From Cyclobacteriaceae bacterium (GTDB lineage Bacteria; Bacteroidota; Bacteroidia; Cytophagales; Cyclobacteriaceae): DNA of 64,000 bases. The DNA lies in NCBI GenBank assembly GCA_025808415.1, contig CP075525.1, positions 2,899,501 through 2,963,500 of the forward strand. The letters run 5' to 3'. The notes under the pieces are model-generated. The model saw only the letters and a list, made by a program, of their open reading frames with translations, was not told the DNA's origin and searched no databases. Below, piece by piece: positions 9,502 through 18,302 of this stretch. Numbering within the stretch: the stretch's first letter is position 1; each line of letters opens with the position of its first letter. The position numbers and the translations under genes are program-made.

Positions 9502-10926
9502 ATGAGCCCAGCAACAACCACAGCATCTTTCCTGACAGAGGATTTCTTACTGCAAAATGATTTTGCTAAAACACTTTATCACGATTACGCCAAAAACCTA
9601 CCCATAATCGATTATCACTGCCACTTGCCGCCAAAAGAGATTGCCCAAAACAGGCAATTTGAAAACATTTCACAAATATGGTTGGCAGGTGATCATTATA
9701 AATGGAGGGCTATGCGTACCCTGGGCATCCATGAGAAATATATTACAGGAGATGCGCCTGATCGTGAAAAATTCAGACAATGGGCTTTTACAGTTCCATA
9801 CACGGTGCGAAACCCTTTATTCCATTGGACACACCTTGAGCTTCAACGTTATTTTTTAATTTCCGAACTCTTAAATCCGGATTCAGCAGATAAGATTTTT
9901 ATTGAAGCCACAGAAAAGTTGAATACCTCAGCATACGCTACACGTTCATTGTTAAAAAAAATGAATGTAGAGGTAGTCTGCACCACTGATGATCCCATTG
10001 ATTCACTGGAATACCACCAGCAAATCAAAAAGGATAACTTCGTCACCTTAATCCTGCCAACCTTCCGGCCCGATAAGGCTTATGCCGTTGAGCATGCTGC
10101 ATCTTATTTACAGTATCTTTCACAACTTGGTAAGGTTACGGGTATTCAAATCAATACCTATACCGATTTACTGGATGCTTTAAAAAACAGAATTGAATTC
10201 TTTTCCAGCCAGGGTTGCCAACTTGCCGATCATGGCCTTGAGCAACTTTATTTTTTCAATACCCCACCTTCATCAATTGATGCCATCTTTTTGAAGTTAA
10301 AAAAACAAGAAACGCTGACCATATCAGAAGTTCAGTACTTTAAATACCATACATTACTTGAACTTTGCCGCCTTTACCACAAAAAAAGCTGGACACAACA
10401 ATTCCACCTGGGTGCACTGCGCAATACCAATACCCGTATGCTCGGCACACTTGGGCCGGATACTGGTTTTGATTCCATTGGTGATTTTTCGCAAGGCCAG
10501 GCCCTGGCCGGGTTTCTTAATGCACTTGACTCCACCAATCAACTTTCTAAAACTATTCTTTACAATCTCAACCCATCCGACAATGAAGTATTGGGCACTA
10601 TGATCGGAAATTTCAATGACGGTTCCAGTAAAGGAAAAATACAATTCGGATCGGCCTGGTGGTTTCTTGATCAAAAAGATGGAATGGAAAAACAAATCAA
10701 TGCTTTATCAAACCTGGGGTTATTGAGTTGTTTTATAGGGATGCTCACCGATTCGCGCAGCTTCCTCTCCTACCCACGCCATGAATATTTCAGGAGGATA
10801 CTCTGCAACCTGATTGGTAAAGATGTTGAACAAGGTGAATTACCGGCTGACGAAAAATGGTTAGGTAAAATCGTGGCTGACATCTGTTACTTCAACGCAA
10901 AAGCATATTTTAATTTTAATGCATAA
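9502..10926 (+). CDS. uxaC: Uronate isomerase (UxaC)
   Basis: UxaC interconverts D-galacturonate with D-tagaturonate (and D-glucuronate with D-fructuronate). The 474-residue length is normal. The amidohydrolase-type signature 'IIDYHCHLPP' is present near residue 35, with the family-typical 'W..GDHYKWRAMR' segment after it and 'LGALRNTNTR' plus 'GMLTDSRSFLSYPRHEYFRR' near the C-terminus. It starts 16 bases after lacI and is followed nine bases later by uxaB, fitting an operon for saturated galacturonate. It complements KduI/KduD, which handle the unsaturated ends left by pectate lyases. Confidence 0.95.
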   Translation: MSPATTTASFLTEDFLLQNDFAKTLYHDYAKNLPIIDYHCHLPPKEIAQNRQFENISQIWLAGDHYKWRAMRTLGIHEKYITGDAPDREKFRQWAFTVPYTVRNPLFHWTHLELQRYFLISELLNPDSADKIFIEATEKLNTSAYATRSLLKKMNVEVVCTTDDPIDSLEYHQQIKKDNFVTLILPTFRPDKAYAVEHAASYLQYLSQLGKVTGIQINTYTDLLDALKNRIEFFSSQGCQLADHGLEQLYFFNTPPSSIDAIFLKLKKQETLTISEVQYFKYHTLLELCRLYHKKSWTQQFHLGALRNTNTRMLGTLGPDTGFDSIGDFSQGQALAGFLNALDSTNQLSKTILYNLNPSDNEVLGTMIGNFNDGSSKGKIQFGSAWWFLDQKDGMEKQINALSNLGLLSCFIGMLTDSRSFLSYPRHEYFRRILCNLIGKDVEQGELPADEKWLGKIVADICYFNAKAYFNFNA

Positions 10927-10935
10927 AATTTTCCG

Positions 10936-12375
10936 ATGCTGAAAAAACTAAACCGAGCAACATCCGGTACTGTACAAAAATATCCTGTAAAAGTATTGCA
11001 GTTTGGTGAAGGCAATTTTTTGCGCGCCTTTGTGGATTGGATGGTAGATGTGATGAATGAGAAGGCCTGCTTTAATGGATCGGTTCAAATTATACAACCC
11101 CTTGCAAACGGATTGGGTAAGCTTATCAACGATCAGAATGGATTATACCATGTTGTGCTAAATGGAATACAAAATGGAGAAGTGTTGACCGAAACACGTT
11201 TGATTACTTGCGTAACCGAAGTAATCAATCCATACGATGATTATAAACGGTTTATTAAACTGGCCGAAAATCCTGATCTTGAATTTATAGTGTCCAACAC
11301 TACCGAGGCTGGTATTGCCTTCGACAGTAGTGACCATTCGATAGAAAATTTACCAACCAGTTTTCCGGGAAAATTAACAGCCCTCCTCCATCATCGTTTT
11401 CAGTTCTTTAAGGGCAGCAACGATAAAGCGCCCACAGTAATACCGTGTGAGTTAATTGATAAAAATGGCGATGAGTTAAGAAAAATTATCCTTCACTATG
11501 CCCAACACTGGCAGCTTTCATCTGAATTTAAGCAATGGCTAACTGATCACGCTACCTTCTGCAATACATTAGTCGACCGGATTGTACCCGGTTACCCGAA
11601 AGACACCATTGAGTCCATTCAGAAACAAATTGGGTTTGAAGACAAACTGGTAGTGATGGCCGAACCCTTTCACCTTTGGGTTATTGAAGGGCCTGCTTCC
11701 TTGAAGGAAAAATTCCCAGCCGATAAAGCAGGACTCGATGTAAAATTTGTCTCCGACCAATCTCCCTACAGAACCAGAAAAGTTAGGATACTAAATGGGG
11801 CACATACTGCAATGGTGCCCGTTGCCTATCTTCATGGCCTTCGTACCGTGCAAGAAGCCGTAGAGAACAACTTTACCGGGGAATTTATAAAGGGAACAAT
11901 ATTCGAGGAGATTATACCAACACTTGACCTTCCAAAAAAAGAACTCGAAGGTTTTTCAGCCAGTGTATTGGAGCGGTTTAGAAACCCGTTCATACGGCAT
12001 GAACTCGCTTCTATAGCATTAAACTCTGCGTCAAAATTTAAAGTACGTGTGCTTCCATCCTTATTGCAATACATTGAACGGACCGGCAAAATACCAAACA
12101 GGCTGGCATATTCTTTTGCAGCCCTCATCAGGTTTTATAAAGGAAGTTGGAAAGGAGTAGAACTGCCCGTGAAAGACACGCCTGAAGTCCTTGGTCATTT
12201 TGCCAAAGCATGGAACCAATCAACACTTGAAAAAACAGTTAATGGTATTCTTTCCAACATCGCCCTGTGGGACATGGATTTATCCACCATTGATGGGCTT
12301 GGGTCAACCCTTTCAACATACCTGGCTGAAATCGATAAAGCCGAAAAAAAGGACGAGGCACTGACGATTTTGTAA
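10936..12375 (+). CDS. uxaB: Tagaturonate reductase / altronate oxidoreductase (UxaB)
   Basis: UxaB reduces D-tagaturonate to D-altronate with NADH. The 479-residue protein belongs to the mannitol dehydrogenase family of long-chain polyol dehydrogenases. It has the N-terminal nucleotide-binding start 'VKVLQFGEGNFLRAFVDWM' and a central 'YRTRKVRILNGAHTAM' segment containing the Lys/Asn/His region typical of the catalytic site. It is the last gene of the kdu/uxa operon. The next pathway enzyme, altronate dehydratase (UxaA), is absent from the window. UxuB (fructuronate reductase) is a relative, but the association with UxaC and this sequence type favour UxaB. Confidence 0.9.
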   Translation: MLKKLNRATSGTVQKYPVKVLQFGEGNFLRAFVDWMVDVMNEKACFNGSVQIIQPLANGLGKLINDQNGLYHVVLNGIQNGEVLTETRLITCVTEVINPYDDYKRFIKLAENPDLEFIVSNTTEAGIAFDSSDHSIENLPTSFPGKLTALLHHRFQFFKGSNDKAPTVIPCELIDKNGDELRKIILHYAQHWQLSSEFKQWLTDHATFCNTLVDRIVPGYPKDTIESIQKQIGFEDKLVVMAEPFHLWVIEGPASLKEKFPADKAGLDVKFVSDQSPYRTRKVRILNGAHTAMVPVAYLHGLRTVQEAVENNFTGEFIKGTIFEEIIPTLDLPKKELEGFSASVLERFRNPFIRHELASIALNSASKFKVRVLPSLLQYIERTGKIPNRLAYSFAALIRFYKGSWKGVELPVKDTPEVLGHFAKAWNQSTLEKTVNGILSNIALWDMDLSTIDGLGSTLSTYLAEIDKAEKKDEALTIL

Positions 12376-12395
12376 ACCAGAAAGACTGAATGTCG

Positions 12396-12992
12396 TCAAT
12401 TAAACACCTCTTGTACCTGACACAAATTAATTTCTTCTTCACGATTCCCTTTTGGAGTAGGGTATAAAATTTTATTACTGCTGTAATCGATGCTCATTTT
12501 ATGGCGCGACAACACATCAGCCCCAAGAATACCAACAATAGTTATTTTATCATGAGCCTTTATAGTAGAAAGCAACCGGTATAAGTCCTGAGCCTTTGGC
12601 CTTTGCTTTATTATCAGATTGCCAAGCTTCAGGTTACAGCCATAGGTCTCCAACAGTTCGGTTGAGCCTCCAAGGCCGGTCATGTCCATTTTATCAACGG
12701 TATGTCGTGCGATCTCAAACCCAAAGTAAGATGCTTTTGCAGCATGGACAATGGTAACGGATGCGCCCGTATCAACAATCATCCAGGCAGGCTTTCCGTT
12801 AATCTGTACTTTTACAATTGGTATTTTCCCATTTAAAGTTTGAAAGGGAAGTTCGCTGAAGTTGGAGTCGCCATGTACTCGTTGTGCCGGGGTTGTGTAA
12901 TAACCAAGCACCAACAACAGGATTATCAACCCGTTGGTAAATGAATCTATAACTTCACCTAAACGAACCGATCTTTCACTACATGGCACCAT
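12396..12992 (-). CDS. Retropepsin-like membrane-anchored aspartyl protease
   Basis: The frame extends to a TTG at 13004, but ATG 12992 is preferred and gives 198 residues. A hydrophobic segment (about residues 20-32) anchors or exports the protein. After it comes a single-lobe aspartyl-protease domain with 'IVDTGASVTIVH' (Asp74 of the D-T-G-A-S motif) and a later 'GILGADVLSRHKMSIDY' flap-type segment, as in retropepsin-like or PerP-type bacterial proteases, which act as dimers. It faces uxaB convergently with a 20-base gap. Its substrate is unknown. No link to the pectin operon is implied beyond position. Confidence 0.75.
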   Translation of the reverse strand: MVPCSERSVRLGEVIDSFTNGLIILLLVLGYYTTPAQRVHGDSNFSELPFQTLNGKIPIVKVQINGKPAWMIVDTGASVTIVHAAKASYFGFEIARHTVDKMDMTGLGGSTELLETYGCNLKLGNLIIKQRPKAQDLYRLLSTIKAHDKITIVGILGADVLSRHKMSIDYSSNKILYPTPKGNREEEINLCQVQEVFN

Positions 12993-13021
12993 AACATTAT
13001 TCAATTAGTGCCTTAAAAAAG

Positions 13022-13029
13022 CAAACTTA
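13022..13029 (-). promoter_or_regulatory. Putative -7 box upstream of the aspartyl protease
   Basis: On the minus strand the sequence is TAAGTTTG, an exact fit to TAnnTTTG, about 30 bases upstream of the ATG at 12992. No clear -33 TTTG lies at the expected spacing, so support is modest. Confidence 0.3.
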
Positions 13030-13180
13030 TAAATTGCTATGCTGTGGTATTAGATTAACGCTACCCCTGTAAGGACATACTGCAGGAAAATTTCAAAAAG
13101 GAATATTTCGGCAGGCAAATGCTTTTCGTAGGGTGAATTTGTTGTTTGTCTAAGAAAGTTGAATCAATAGGTATCTTTTC

Positions 13181-14332
13181 ATGATCTTCATCGTAAAAAA
13201 GGAAACGATGAAGGACAATAGCACCGTACTAGACCTAAGGCTTGAAAAGTTCAGGATTATTTTTCATGTTCTGTTTTGGCTTGGGGTTGTTGCCTATGAA
13301 GGCCTAGTGTGGGGCTTGGTGGATGGCCAGTACGGCCAGCGGCTGATGAGCTCGCTGGTTGATCTTCCTGTAAAAATCAGCGCAGCATATTTCACCTTGT
13401 ACATATTGGTTGATCGGTTCCTCATTAAAAAGAAGTACACCGCCTTCCTGCTTCTGTTATTCACTTCCATGCTGGGATTTGGGGTATTGTCGCGCATGCT
13501 GGCTTACTATATCATCTACCCAATGTTCTATCCCGATGCCACGGCCGTTCCATTGTTTTACCTGCCTAAAATACTGATCATGATTTTTTCCATCTACTCC
13601 CTGGTCGGTATAATTACTTCATTTCACCTGATCCGTCATTGGTACAGGAACCAGCAAGCTGCACAGGAATTTGAGCGTTCACGTCAGGCTTTGGAAAATG
13701 AAATGCTGGAAGCCAAATTAAAGTTTTTAAAGTCTCAAATCAACCCCCATTTTTTATTTAACACCCTCAATAACCTGTACGTGCTTGCGTTGGATCAATC
13801 CACGCGTACCCCCGAAGTGATCCATCGCCTGTCAGAGTTAACGAGTTATATGCTTCATGAAGGAAACCACAAGCTGGTAAGCCTTGAGCAGGAGTTGCAC
13901 TACATCCAAAATTATACGGAGTTGGAACGAATCCGGTACGACTCAACGGTAGATATAGCATTAACCATTAAAGGCAATATTTCAGGCATACAGATTGCAC
14001 CCCTTTTATTGCTACCCTTTGTTGAAAATGCGTTCAAACACGGATTAAGTTCAGGCCTTAGTGGAGGGTGGCTGCGCCTTGATATCCATTATGCAGGCGG
14101 GAGGTTGACGGTTAAAGTAGAAAACAGTAAAACGGATTCATTAAAAAATTATTTACCAAAATCGGGAATTGGGTTACAGAATGTTCGTAGCCGTTTGGAT
14201 TTAATTTATGCCAACTGTTATACACTAAACATCGTGAATGAACAACAAATGCATTCAGTAATACTAACAATTAACGTAGGCGAACCACAAGCAATAACCG
14301 TTGCTGAAGAACAAACCCAAGCTACCCTATGA
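13181..14332 (+). CDS. LytS-type sensor histidine kinase
   Basis: This 383-residue membrane kinase has about four transmembrane helices in residues 25-155. A short coiled segment follows ('QQAAQEFERSRQALENEMLEAK'), then the His_kinase (PF06580-type) domain with 'LKSQINPHFLFNTLNNLY'. His190 in that motif is the likely phosphorylation site. A GHKL ATPase follows, with 'LLLPFVENAFKHGLSSG' and 'GIGLQNVRSRL'. It has no sensory domain apart from the membrane part, as is usual for this Bacteroidota class. It overlaps the response regulator by four bases (ATGA). A second in-frame ATG at 13208 could be the real start. The signal is unknown. Confidence 0.92.
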   Translation: MIFIVKKETMKDNSTVLDLRLEKFRIIFHVLFWLGVVAYEGLVWGLVDGQYGQRLMSSLVDLPVKISAAYFTLYILVDRFLIKKKYTAFLLLLFTSMLGFGVLSRMLAYYIIYPMFYPDATAVPLFYLPKILIMIFSIYSLVGIITSFHLIRHWYRNQQAAQEFERSRQALENEMLEAKLKFLKSQINPHFLFNTLNNLYVLALDQSTRTPEVIHRLSELTSYMLHEGNHKLVSLEQELHYIQNYTELERIRYDSTVDIALTIKGNISGIQIAPLLLLPFVENAFKHGLSSGLSGGWLRLDIHYAGGRLTVKVENSKTDSLKNYLPKSGIGLQNVRSRLDLIYANCYTLNIVNEQQMHSVILTINVGEPQAITVAEEQTQATL

Positions 14333-15060
14333 AATGCCTGATTGTTGACGATGAGCCATTAGCCCGCGTGTTGTTGGAAAAATATATTAACCGTGTAGAA
14401 GGGCTTTTACTGGTAAAAAGTTTTCCGAATGCCGTTGAGGCCTTCTCTTTTCTTCAACATACACCGGTAGACTTACTTTTTCTGGATATCCAGATGCCTC
14501 AAATTACAGGGCTTGAACTGATCAGTTCGTTAAAACAAAAACCGAGGGTAATATTTACCACCGCCTACCGGGATTTTGCATACGAAGCATACGATTTGGA
14601 TGCCGTTGATTATTTATTGAAGCCCATTTCATTCGACAGGTTTTTACGGAGTATCAGTAAGGTGTATCAGCTTTCCCAAGCTCCCGCAAAGGTATCCGAT
14701 CAACCTGAAACCTTATATGCCCACAACAGCGCTTATATTTATTTAAAAGATGGCCGCACCATGATAAAGGTTTTGTTGCACGATATTATTTACATAGAGA
14801 GCTTGCGCGATTACATTCGTGTAAAAACAACCGGAAAACCAGTAGTGTCTTACCAGAAAATAGGACACATGGAGAATAAGTTACCCGCAAAGCAATTCCT
14901 GCGCGTACACCGATCGTACATTATTTCACTCGAAAAAGTTACTTCTTACACCACCAACCATGTACGGCTTAATGAATTTGTTATACCGATAGGAAGGTTA
15001 TATAAAAACGAAGCCCTGAAAGTACTTAACAGGAATAACTACCTGGCCGATACCGTGTAA
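14329..15060 (+). CDS. LytTR-family response regulator
   Basis: The 243-residue protein has an N-terminal receiver domain (phospho-acceptor Asp53 in 'LLFLDIQMP'; acidic pair in 'IVDDEP'; Lys in 'DYLLKP') and a C-terminal LytTR DNA-binding domain from about residue 135 ('IIYIESLRDYIRVKT', 'FLRVHRSYIISLEKV'). It is translationally coupled to the LytS kinase upstream through a four-base overlap. Together they form a complete two-component system. Direct target sites cannot be identified from this window. The gene converges on tRNA-Ser. Confidence 0.95.
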   Translation: MKCLIVDDEPLARVLLEKYINRVEGLLLVKSFPNAVEAFSFLQHTPVDLLFLDIQMPQITGLELISSLKQKPRVIFTTAYRDFAYEAYDLDAVDYLLKPISFDRFLRSISKVYQLSQAPAKVSDQPETLYAHNSAYIYLKDGRTMIKVLLHDIIYIESLRDYIRVKTTGKPVVSYQKIGHMENKLPAKQFLRVHRSYIISLEKVTSYTTNHVRLNEFVIPIGRLYKNEALKVLNRNNYLADTV

Positions 15061-15074
15061 TTATTTGATAAAAA

Positions 15075-15164
15075 TGGCGGAGAGAGAGGGATTCGAACCC
15101 TCGGTACAGTTGCCCGCACAACGGTTTTCGAGACCGTCCCATTCGACCGCTCTGGCATCTCTCC
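15075..15164 (-). tRNA. tRNA-Ser (anticodon CGA)
   Basis: On the minus strand the acceptor GGAGAGA (from 15164) pairs with TCTCTCC near the 3' end, followed by discriminator G and an encoded CCA (15077-15075). The anticodon stem ACGGT/ACCGT encloses the loop CTCGAAA, giving anticodon CGA, which reads UCG serine codons. The T arm contains GGTTCGAATCC. A long variable arm between the anticodon and T stems gives about 90 nt, as expected for class II tRNA-Ser. Confidence 0.95.
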
Positions 15165-15195
15165 TTTGGTTTTGTTTGCGTTTAACGTAGCTTCA

Positions 15196-15203
15196 CAAAG
15201 CTA
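15196..15203 (-). promoter_or_regulatory. Putative -7 box of tRNA-Ser
   Basis: The minus-strand sequence TAGCTTTG matches TAnnTTTG exactly and lies about 32 bases upstream of the tRNA 5' end. A weak TTGG lies about 16 bases further upstream. Confidence 0.4.
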
Positions 15204-15227
15204 AATCAAAAATAAATCCCAACGTAT

Positions 15228-15638
15228 ATGAAACGAAAAGCTACAGCCGTTTGGCAAGGTTCAGGCAAAGAAGGTAATGGCCATTTAAGCACGCAAAGCA
15301 CGGTGCTAAACAAAACACAATATTCTTTTAGTTCGCGTTTTGAAGAGGGCGTTGGAACTAACCCTGAAGAACTAATTGCCGCTGCACATGCAGGTTGCTT
15401 TACCATGAAATTAAGCTTTGTACTGGGTGAGGCCGGCTTTAAACCTACCGAGTTAACCACCACCTGCACCATTACGCTCGAAAACGGGTCGGTAACAAAC
15501 TCATATCTTTTGTTGAAGGCAAACATTCCCGGTATTTCAAAAGAAAAATTTGATGACTGTGCCGAGAACGCAAAAGCTAATTGCCCCATTTCAAAGCTGC
15601 TCAACACAAACATTTCGTTGAGCGCCTCATTGGTCTGA
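15228..15638 (+). CDS. OsmC/Ohr-family peroxiredoxin
   Basis: OsmC-family proteins reduce organic hydroperoxides with a two-cysteine mechanism. The 136-residue length is typical. The sequence carries the OsmC signature 'GTNPEELIAAAHAGCFTMKLSFVL' (first active Cys near residue 64) and a second Cys in 'AKANCPISKLL' near residue 122, matching the family's conserved pair. Nothing in its surroundings suggests an operon: it follows the tRNA and converges on the permease gene. The OsmC subfamily (rather than Ohr) is favoured by the N-terminal 'MKRKATAVWQGSGKEGNGHL'. Confidence 0.93.
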   Translation: MKRKATAVWQGSGKEGNGHLSTQSTVLNKTQYSFSSRFEEGVGTNPEELIAAAHAGCFTMKLSFVLGEAGFKPTELTTTCTITLENGSVTNSYLLLKANIPGISKEKFDDCAENAKANCPISKLLNTNISLSASLV

Positions 15639-15654
15639 TTAATTTTTGACTTTT

Positions 15655-16890
15655 CTACTCGAAGCGCAGCGATTCTATAGGGTCAAGTTTGGATGCTTTG
15701 TGTGCCGGGTAATAACCGGCCAACAGTCCAACCAAAACGCAAACAAAAAGCCCGAAGAAAATCCACACCCAGGGGATGATGTAACTTTCCATGCCCAAAA
15801 AGCGCGCGCCCAAGTTGCCAATGCCTATGCCTAACAATACGCCTAAGGCACCCCCCAGCAAACAAACCACAATCGCTTCGGTAACAAACTGTTGCCGAAT
15901 GCGCAGAGGCGTTGCGCCCAACGCTTTGCGCACACCAATCTCTCGTGTACGTTCTGTTACCGAAACCAACATAATATTCATGAGCGCGATGGATGAACCC
16001 AACAGGGTAACAAAACCAATTAAAAATCCTGCTGTACGAACGTAGCCCGCCAACTGCGCGGTTCGTTCGGCCAGCGATACACTCCGTTCTAACTGAAATG
16101 AATTTTCGTTACCCACATGGTCTTGCCGTATCCTGCGCATAACTCCGGTAGCTTCACCCATGGCATTGTCGACTTCATTAATATCCTCCACACCTACGGT
16201 TAAGCGGTACCATAAACTCCTTCCTTTTGCCATTTGATTGGCCACACGAATAGGCACAATAACCATGTTGTCAAAATTTCCTTCAAATGATTGCCCTTTT
16301 TCAACAATAACACCGATCACCTTAAACTGTCCACCGAGAAAAGAAATCTTCTCGCCAATGGGATTTTCATTTTCCTTGAATAAGGTGGTGAAAATTTTGT
16401 GACCGATAATTACAACCTGTGTTCCATACTCAATCTCAATCGGTGAGAAATTCCTGCCCTGCGCAATGTCAAGTCCTTTAATGGTTACGTAGTTTTCATT
16501 AGCCCCTAAAACAGTAACGTTAGGATTGGTTTTGTTTGACAGGCGCTTCACCTCCGCTATCTGGGTTAAATTTGCCGACAAACTTACCGTTGCCGGAAAG
16601 TCATATTGATTGGCAAACCGTATCACTTCATTGAATTTCAGGTTAGGGTATAATTTCTCGGTAACCCCTTGTGTGCTTCCGCCACGGTTAGTTTTGGAAG
16701 TAATGTCGAACGTATTTGCGCCCAGGGAGGATAAGCTGCTATTAATGGATTTCTCCACACCGTCTACGGCTGTCAAAGCACCTACTAGGGCCGTTATACC
16801 AATGGCTACAATAAGGGCAGTTAGTACCGACCTGAGCAGGTTGGCCTGCACCGACCGTAAACCCTCCCGCATATTTTCTACTATATTCAT
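15655..16890 (-). CDS. ABC transporter permease, MacB/FtsX-like
   Basis: The open frame extends to a TTG at 16932, but ATG 16890 ('MNIVENMREGLRS') is the normal start for this family, giving 411 residues. There is an N-terminal helix ('VLTALIVAIGITALVGAL'), a long extracytoplasmic MacB-PCD domain (about residues 45-270), and three C-terminal helices of the FtsX domain containing the 'ERTREIGVRKALGATPLRIRQQF' motif. MacB-like permeases couple ATP hydrolysis on the cytoplasmic side to periplasmic work such as lipoprotein, peptide or drug export. No ATPase subunit gene is adjacent, so the partner must be elsewhere. Substrate unknown. Confidence 0.9.
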   Translation of the reverse strand: MNIVENMREGLRSVQANLLRSVLTALIVAIGITALVGALTAVDGVEKSINSSLSSLGANTFDITSKTNRGGSTQGVTEKLYPNLKFNEVIRFANQYDFPATVSLSANLTQIAEVKRLSNKTNPNVTVLGANENYVTIKGLDIAQGRNFSPIEIEYGTQVVIIGHKIFTTLFKENENPIGEKISFLGGQFKVIGVIVEKGQSFEGNFDNMVIVPIRVANQMAKGRSLWYRLTVGVEDINEVDNAMGEATGVMRRIRQDHVGNENSFQLERSVSLAERTAQLAGYVRTAGFLIGFVTLLGSSIALMNIMLVSVTERTREIGVRKALGATPLRIRQQFVTEAIVVCLLGGALGVLLGIGIGNLGARFLGMESYIIPWVWIFFGLFVCVLVGLLAGYYPAHKASKLDPIESLRFE

Positions 16891-16987
16891 AAACTGTTTT
16901 AGAGCACTAATACGTTGATCAATACAGGCCAAATGTTACACATAGGGTCGGCTTTTTTATTTTTCGGGGCTTTTTATAAAAAGAACC

Positions 16988-16995
16988 TAAATTTG
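16988..16995 (+). promoter_or_regulatory. Putative -7 box upstream of the 17034 gene
   Basis: TAAATTTG matches TAnnTTTG exactly, 38 bases upstream of the start codon. The -33 region has only T-rich sequence with no clean TTTG. Confidence 0.4.
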
Positions 16996-17033
16996 TTTAA
17001 AGATAACAAACGTAAAACTACATCGTTCGCGTT

Positions 17034-18299
17034 ATGGGCAGTATGCGGGGTTCATTATGGTTAGCATTAATACTGATTTGCAGTGTGGCGCGGGCTAACT
17101 ATATTTTTATACCGATGGACGAGCGGCAGTCCAACCATTTAAAGGCCTACGGCATTGCCTATTGGATATTACGGAGCGAAACCGAGGTGGACTGGCTGCT
17201 GAATTACCGGGGTGGAAGTTTTATGGTTAAATATCATCCGGCCATTCAAAATGAGTTGGTGATACGGGGGGTAAGTTTCGATGTGATATCTGATGCACAA
17301 GCCAACCAGATCATAAGCGAAATTGCCAGCCCGGCCGTGAACTACGACATCATGAAACTAGAGAAATACCCGCGCATAGCGGTGTATTCTCCTAAAACCG
17401 CCCAACCCTGGGACGATGCCGTTACCCTTGTACTTACCTATGCCGAAATTCCTTACGATGTAGTGTACGATGATGAAATACTGGCCGGTGTATTGCCGAA
17501 ATACGATTGGCTTCACCTGCATCATGAAGATTTTACCGGGCAGTATGGAAAGTTTTATGGCTCGTTTTCCAACATGCCTTGGTACATTGAAGCCCAACGC
17601 GATGCCGAAGAAACGGCACGAAGAAATGGTTTTCATAAAGTATCGCAATTAAAGCTGGCGGTTGCCAAGCGTATAAAAGAATTTGTGGCCGGTGGCGGAT
17701 TTATGTTTGCCATGTGTTCGGCCACCGACAGTTACGATATAGCCCTGGCTGCCGAAGGCGTGGATATTTGTGAACGCATGTTCGATGGCGACCCGGCCGA
17801 TCCGCAAGCACAGGAAAAAATTGATTTTGATAAAACACTGGCGTTTACCGATTTCAAACTGGTGCGCGATCCTTACCAATATGAATTTTCTTCGATCGAT
17901 AACCCACCCAATGAACGTGGGCTGCGACAGGCCAACGATTACTTTTCGTTGTTTGAGTTTTCGGCCAAGTGGGATCCCATCCCCACCATGCTTACACAAA
18001 ACCATGCCCGGGTCATAAAAGGATTCTTCGGCCAAACTACGGGCTTTAAAAAGAGCCTGATAAAACCTGAAGTAGTGATTATGGCCGAAAACAAAGAGAT
18101 TAAGGAAGCCAAGTACCTGCACGGTGTGTTGGGCAAAGGCTTTTGGACATTTTATGGCGGGCACGATCCGGAAGACTACCAGCACCAGGTAGGTGAAGAA
18201 CCAACGGATCTTAACCAACACCCCAATTCACCCGGGTATCGGTTAATCTTGAACAATGTTCTCTTTCCGGCTGCAAAAAAGAAAAAGCAAAAAACGTAA
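17034..18299 (+). CDS. Conserved exported protein, commonly (and doubtfully) named 'asparagine synthetase B'
   Basis: The 421-residue protein starts with a signal peptide (about 1-21, ending in 'ARA') and continues 'NYIFIPMDERQSNHLKAYGI'. It is very like a Bacteroidota family that databases often label asparagine synthetase B. I see no N-terminal Cys glutaminase, no PP-loop 'SGGxDS' and no other AsnB hallmark, and an exported enzyme of that kind would make no sense. There is instead a central 'FVAGGGFMFAMCSATDSYDIALA' segment reminiscent of ThuA or glutamine-amidotransferase-like folds, and an invariant-looking C-terminus 'FYGGHDPEDYQHQVG...PNSPGYRLILNNVLFPAAKKK'. The function is unknown. It is convergent with miaE. 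Confidence 0.7.
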   Translation: MGSMRGSLWLALILICSVARANYIFIPMDERQSNHLKAYGIAYWILRSETEVDWLLNYRGGSFMVKYHPAIQNELVIRGVSFDVISDAQANQIISEIASPAVNYDIMKLEKYPRIAVYSPKTAQPWDDAVTLVLTYAEIPYDVVYDDEILAGVLPKYDWLHLHHEDFTGQYGKFYGSFSNMPWYIEAQRDAEETARRNGFHKVSQLKLAVAKRIKEFVAGGGFMFAMCSATDSYDIALAAEGVDICERMFDGDPADPQAQEKIDFDKTLAFTDFKLVRDPYQYEFSSIDNPPNERGLRQANDYFSLFEFSAKWDPIPTMLTQNHARVIKGFFGQTTGFKKSLIKPEVVIMAENKEIKEAKYLHGVLGKGFWTFYGGHDPEDYQHQVGEEPTDLNQHPNSPGYRLILNNVLFPAAKKKKQKT

Positions 18300-18302
18300 T
18301 TA

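Noticed and set aside
13005..13180. Possible small gene or RNA between protease and LytS genes
   Set aside because: No ORF with a plausible start and no stable hairpin; only a candidate promoter for the protease was seen.
17649..18221. 190-codon minus-strand ORF within the 17034 gene
   Set aside because: Fully inside a well-supported gene on the other strand; product resembles nothing.
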